This document shows, one piece after another, positions 60,396 to 64,000 of a stretch of 64,000 bases of DNA. Every line of letters begins with the position of its first letter. The stretch's first letter is position 1. Under the pieces are notes generated by a model. That model did no database searches. It saw only the letters and a program-made list of their open reading frames with translations, and was not told where the DNA came from. The DNA is from Gammaproteobacteria bacterium UBA5078 (lineage in GTDB: Bacteria; Pseudomonadota; Gammaproteobacteria; Pseudomonadales; Pseudohongiellaceae). The stretch is taken from positions 1 through 64,000 of the forward strand of contig DIAM01000007.1 in the NCBI GenBank assembly GCA_002416505.1, written 5' to 3'. Made by a program: the position numbers and the translations under genes.

Positions 60396-61748
60396 ATGGG
60401 AGCAGCGAGAGGAGAGTTCAGTTCACGGTTTGGCTTCCTGATGGCAGCATCTGGGTCCGCGGTCGGCCTCGGTAATATCTGGGGATTTCCGACTAATGCT
60501 GCAAGTAATGGCGGCGCCGCTTTTCTATTCATGTACCTTTTCATGGCATTCACGTTGGCTTATCCGGCGTTGATGGCAGAGCTGATTATAGGCCGACATA
60601 CTCGCTCGAACGCGGTCGGTGCGCTGCGTCAATTATCCAGGGGGCCATTGACTGCGAAGCTGGGCAATGTCGTCGGGTTTGCAGGCATTGTCACTGTCAG
60701 TCTTATCTTAAGTTTCTACGCTATCGTGAGCGGCTGGATGCTAGCGTGGTTGCTAAACTCGTTTACGACTATGGCGGGGATGGACTCCGCATCCACTTGG
60801 CTGACAAGCGATGGGGAGGCGCGCAACGCTATTTTCTCAATTATATTCATGATGTTAACGATCGTCGTTATTAGCGCAGGCGTGCGCGACGGCATCGAGA
60901 AGTGGGCTTCGCGTTTGATGCCTGCACTCATCTTTATTCTCTTTCTGCTCATTGTCTATGTGCTGACTCTAGAAGGCGCGATGGACGGCTTGCGTGCCTA
61001 TCTTGTGCCCGATATTAGCCGTGCGCTTCAGCCCGGCTTGATCATTAGCGCGCTCGGCCAAGCCTTCTTCTCGCTCTCTCTCGGGGTGGGGACGATGCTG
61101 ATCTACGGCTCCTACCTCAGTAGTAAGGAGAACTTGCCGGCAGTCGGAACTCTGGTTGCGCTGCTGGATACCGGCATAGCCTTTCTTGCTGGCTTGCTTA
61201 TCCTGCCGGCGATGTACGTGGCTTTGGCAAATGGGGTGGAGATCTTCGACGCCAACGGCGCGCTCGTAGCAGGCCCAGGTCTGATTGTCGCAGTTTTACC
61301 CGCCTTGTTTGAAACCATGGGCAGCGCTGGCGTGTTTGTAGCGCTCGCATTCTTCATTCTCATGACCATCGCATCGCTAACCTCGTCGATCTCTATGCTG
61401 GAAGTGCCAGTGGCCTATGTCGTGGAGACTTTCGATACGGGGCGTCGCAAGGCGACTTTACTGATCGGGAGCGTGGTCACACTCATCTGCCTAGTGATCG
61501 TCTTCAACTTCAACGCCCTGTTCGACTTAGTAGTCAACGCGACGACAGAGTATAGCCAGCCCTTGTTAGGGTTGTTCTTCGCCGTTTTCGTAGGCTGGGT
61601 ATGGAATCGCAACGGTGTGCTACAGGAGATCCAGAAGGGTGCTCCTGACGTGGAACACTCATTCTTCTGGAAGGTGTGGCCGTTCTATATTCGCTACATC
61701 TGCCCCATAGCGATATTGGCAGTCTATATTCAGATAATATTTTTCTAA
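60396..61748 (+). CDS. sodium-dependent transporter, SNF family, 450 aa
   Basis: LeuT-fold sodium:neurotransmitter symporter family protein with about eleven helices. GSAVGLGNIWGFP in helix 1, NGGAAF and SLSLGVGTM are family marks. It imports an amino acid or amine with sodium; the substrate cannot be read. Last gene of the plus-strand run, converging on the aminotransferase gene. Confidence 0.88.
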   Translation: MGAARGEFSSRFGFLMAASGSAVGLGNIWGFPTNAASNGGAAFLFMYLFMAFTLAYPALMAELIIGRHTRSNAVGALRQLSRGPLTAKLGNVVGFAGIVTVSLILSFYAIVSGWMLAWLLNSFTTMAGMDSASTWLTSDGEARNAIFSIIFMMLTIVVISAGVRDGIEKWASRLMPALIFILFLLIVYVLTLEGAMDGLRAYLVPDISRALQPGLIISALGQAFFSLSLGVGTMLIYGSYLSSKENLPAVGTLVALLDTGIAFLAGLLILPAMYVALANGVEIFDANGALVAGPGLIVAVLPALFETMGSAGVFVALAFFILMTIASLTSSISMLEVPVAYVVETFDTGRRKATLLIGSVVTLICLVIVFNFNALFDLVVNATTEYSQPLLGLFFAVFVGWVWNRNGVLQEIQKGAPDVEHSFFWKVWPFYIRYICPIAILAVYIQIIFF

Positions 61749-61766
61749 GCTCACAAGAGGCATTTC

Positions 61767-62939
61767 TTAGAATTGCGCTACCATTTGGCAGAAGCGCGCA
61801 ATCTCTTCATCAGTGTTGTAATAGTGTACTGAGGCGCGATTTATGTCGCCGAGTCCACGTTTAGCGAGATCGAGCTGATTGCTCGCTAAGCGCGCTACGG
61901 AGGAGTTTATCCCCTTGGCACGCAAGCCCTCCTGCAATGTCGCTGCACTGACTCCTTGTTTGCTGAAGGTAACGATGCCGCTTAACTGCTTGCCGTGCTC
62001 ATGTACTTGTACCCCCGCGATGGCGCCTAGTGTCTCCCGTAGAGTAGCACCTAGTTCCCCAACTCGAGTCTCGATCGCGGGCATGCCGATCTGTAACGCA
62101 TAGTCGATTGCAACGCCGAGGCCGATCTTTCCCGCGACAAAGCATTCCCAGTTTTCGAATCGCCTAGCGTCGTCACGAAACTCATAGGTATTCGCCGAGG
62201 ACCAATTGGCCGAGTGCAAGTCAATCCAGGCGGGCTCGAGTTTTGCCATGCTCGATCTGCGCATATAGAGAAAGCCCGTGCCACGCGGGCCGCGAAGGTA
62301 CTTTCGACCGGTTCCTGTAAGCATGTCGCAGCCCAATTCATTGACGTTGAGATCGATCTGTCCAGCGGATTGGCAGGCGTCGAGAAGATAGAGAATATTG
62401 TGTGCACGTGCCATAAAACCGACTCTCGCCGCTGGGTGAATGACACCGCTTTGGCTGGGAGTATGGGTGAGGGCGATCAGTTTTACGCGTGGGTTAATAG
62501 CGGCCTCAAGGCGCTCGAGATCGATCACTCCAGCGCTATCATTGGGAATGACCTGGATCTCGATCCCTTGTCGTTTGGCCATGTGGAGTAGGGCGAGAAA
62601 GTTGCTGGCGTATTCTGATTGTCCGGTAAGGACGATGTCCCCCGCAGTAAATGGAATGGCATTGAAGAGACTGTTCCATGCATGGGTGGCGTTCTCAGCG
62701 TAGGCGATCTCGGAAGCCTCGCACGCTAAAAGCTTGGCGAAGGCGTCATAGAAGTTATTGATCCGAGCCTCGGCCCTACTGGCAGCCTCGTAGCCTCCTA
62801 GGCGTTGTTCGTCCGCTAGATGTGTGAGTATAGCGTCTGTCACCGAGCGTGGGGCCAGTGCAGCACCGGCGTTGTTGAAGTGGATCAACTCTGCGCAGGC
62901 TGGCGTGTCGTCGCGTAGGGTTCTAATATCGATGCTCAT
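61767..62939 (-). CDS. class V aminotransferase / cysteine desulfurase-like protein, 390 aa
   Basis: A fold-type I PLP enzyme. FNNAGAALAPRSV start, ALTHTPSQSGVIHP, LDACQSAGQ with the PLP-stacking Asp, and the PLP Lys in TGTGRKYLRGPRGTGFLY. It resembles isopenicillin-N-epimerase-like and SufS/Csd-type proteins but I see no desulfurase cysteine loop, so an epimerase or lyase role is equally possible. Divergent from the GST gene. Confidence 0.84.
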   Translation of the reverse strand: MSIDIRTLRDDTPACAELIHFNNAGAALAPRSVTDAILTHLADEQRLGGYEAASRAEARINNFYDAFAKLLACEASEIAYAENATHAWNSLFNAIPFTAGDIVLTGQSEYASNFLALLHMAKRQGIEIQVIPNDSAGVIDLERLEAAINPRVKLIALTHTPSQSGVIHPAARVGFMARAHNILYLLDACQSAGQIDLNVNELGCDMLTGTGRKYLRGPRGTGFLYMRRSSMAKLEPAWIDLHSANWSSANTYEFRDDARRFENWECFVAGKIGLGVAIDYALQIGMPAIETRVGELGATLRETLGAIAGVQVHEHGKQLSGIVTFSKQGVSAATLQEGLRAKGINSSVARLASNQLDLAKRGLGDINRASVHYYNTDEEIARFCQMVAQF

Positions 62940-63106
62940 TGTCGCTTGTCTCTTAATTGCTCTTGGTCTGCCGTTGCGCCTTGCTTATCAAATTACGCTT
63001 CGGTACATTGCCCAGCTATTGCCTTTTGAGCAGGGACCTTGAAACGGAAACGAAGGGCCTGCCTCTACTTCTGACACTACCATCTAGCTCTTGCGGAGAG
63101 AACACT

Positions 63107-63730
63107 ATGCTTAAGATTTATGGCGCGAGCACGTTTAATGCCACGAAAGTCCTATTTACTGCCGAAGAATTAGGACTTAGCTTCGATTATATCCACTTGG
63201 ATTTCGCCAAGGGAGATCATAAGAGTGAGGCGCATTTGTCCAGACATCCGTTAGGCAAAGTGCCCGCGATAGAGCACGATGGGCGTTATCTTTTCGAGAG
63301 CGCTTCGCTTTGTCGCTACCTCGCTAATATTTCTTCTAAGAAGCTATATTCGGCAGACCCCTATGAGGCTGCACAGATAGACCAGATGATCGACTTGACC
63401 TGCCACCACGCGGGACGGTGGTTAGCGGTGTATTTCTATCAAGAAGTCGTCATGATGAAGTATTACCAGAAAGAGGCGGACGAGAAGGCAATAGCGGAAG
63501 CGAAGGGTTTTCTTGATCAACAGTTGCCCTTTCTTGAGAAGACACTTAAGGACAATGAGTTCCTGTGCGGCAAGCACCTGACGATTGCCGATACGGTCGC
63601 ATTCCCCTACTTTCAAGCGTGCCTGAGCACGTCTGTAGCATTGGACAGCTACCCGGCTATCCAAGCATGGATCGCCAAGCTATCGAAGCGCCCTAGCTTC
63701 CTGAAAGCCATAGCCTTAATGCCGCAATAA
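63107..63730 (+). CDS. glutathione S-transferase family protein, 207 aa
   Basis: Thioredoxin-like N-terminal domain (1-80, with GKVPAIEHDGRYLFESASLCRYL, where the cis-Pro and Glu-Ser contact glutathione) and an all-helical C-terminal domain (FLCGKHLTIADTVAFPY). The substrate is unknown. ATG 63107 has GGAGAG upstream. Confidence 0.88.
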   Translation: MLKIYGASTFNATKVLFTAEELGLSFDYIHLDFAKGDHKSEAHLSRHPLGKVPAIEHDGRYLFESASLCRYLANISSKKLYSADPYEAAQIDQMIDLTCHHAGRWLAVYFYQEVVMMKYYQKEADEKAIAEAKGFLDQQLPFLEKTLKDNEFLCGKHLTIADTVAFPYFQACLSTSVALDSYPAIQAWIAKLSKRPSFLKAIALMPQ

Positions 63731-63743
63731 GGACCTAGTCTGT

Positions 63744-63776
63744 GTTGAGGGCCTCGCCGAGTGCGAGGCTCTCAAC
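63744..63776. terminator. terminator-like hairpin
   Basis: GTTGAG.GCCTCG pairs with CGAGGC.CTCAAC around a 7 nt loop; no T-run. Lies between the convergent GST gene and the partial gene at the window end. Confidence 0.5.
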
Positions 63777-63802
63777 GGTGACTGTGCCCGAAACCCTGCA
63801 AA

Positions 63803-64000
63803 TTATTCCAGCGTGTGGAAATACACGCACTGCGCCGTTATATCCTGGCGTATCGTAAACCCCCCTTTCTGCAAATCTATAGCCTTAAACAAGGCCTTGT
63901 AGTCGGGTTTCAGAGAGTTGTAGATCACCTCTTGGATGATCAGGATGTTGAAGTTCTGTAGGCCTTGCCGGGCTGCAGATTCCTTGATGATCTTCGCGAT
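63803..64000 (-). CDS. C-terminal part of an unrecognised protein (cut by the window edge)
   Basis: The minus strand is open for 65 codons before the TAA at 63803-63805. The end includes AARQGLQNFNILIIQEVIYN and ends AQCVYFHTLE. The composition is protein-like, but I cannot assign a family from this fragment. Confidence 0.6.
   Translation of the reverse strand: MAKIIKESAARQGLQNFNILIIQEVIYNSLKPDYKALFKAIDLQKGGFTIRQDITAQCVYFHTLE

Overview
The window looks like a chromosome segment of a marine-type gammaproteobacterium. The evidence is the conserved order rsfS-rlmH-mrdA-mrdB-rlpA-dacA-ybeD-lipB-lipA, a FabY-type ketoacyl synthase, a CrbS/CrbR acetate-switch pair, TonB-dependent uptake and Na+-driven symporters. 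I cannot name the genus from sequence alone.

There are two compartments. Positions 1 to about 9.4 kb are an accessory region, visibly more A/T-rich than the rest and full of unfamiliar genes. I read much of it as a cluster of integron gene cassettes on the minus strand without an integrase. Three attC-like sites (822-927, 2206-2287, 8450-8513) have paired outer boxes, a bulged inner box and a gene start just after the site. A fourth attC appears to be cut by the 3' end of a group II intron (6316-6401). Cassette cargo includes a soluble GT51-type transglycosylase overlapping a nucleotidyltransferase, a three-gene set (zinc-ribbon protein, N-formylglutamate amidohydrolase-like protein, membrane protein) and single membrane proteins. 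Opposite to them lie two GYF_2 (DUF4339) membrane proteins, one carrying a ClpP/SppA-like protease domain. A 3' fragment of a tRNA-Leu(CAA) gene at 3367-3421 marks an old site-specific integration. A small XRE regulator closes the region.

From about 9.8 kb onward the genes are chromosomal backbone. 9.8-16.2 kb is acetate metabolism: an AckA-PduL fusion beside the CrbS/CrbR pair. 16.3-25.5 kb is uptake and catabolism: TonB receptor, GntP-family permease, acyl-CoA ligase, MetX-like hydrolase, AGCS symporter and a secreted esterase. 25.5-28.9 kb has repeats, a redoxin/cytochrome protein, a PHM-like copper protein and Fe-SOD. 29-32.5 kb has a coiled-coil membrane protein, tRNA-Leu(UAG), VWA and J-domain proteins and an enoyl-CoA hydratase. 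32.7-41.8 kb has fumarase, FabY, cell-wall enzymes, HPF, a DUF1244 protein and a dinB-greB-glxA-like unit.

41.8-42.3 kb is a 500 bp gap holding two inverted copies of a 60 bp core, each inside its own long palindrome. 42.3-49.9 kb has serC, serA, an MBL hydrolase, a GIY-YIG protein, a DUF523/DUF1722 protein, proA and nadD. 49.9-58.2 kb is the elongation and lipoylation cluster. 58.3-60.4 kb holds two tandem exported cyclophilins with the same unrecognised C-terminal domain. The window ends with an SNF transporter, a class V aminotransferase, a GST and the C-terminus of an unrecognised minus-strand gene.
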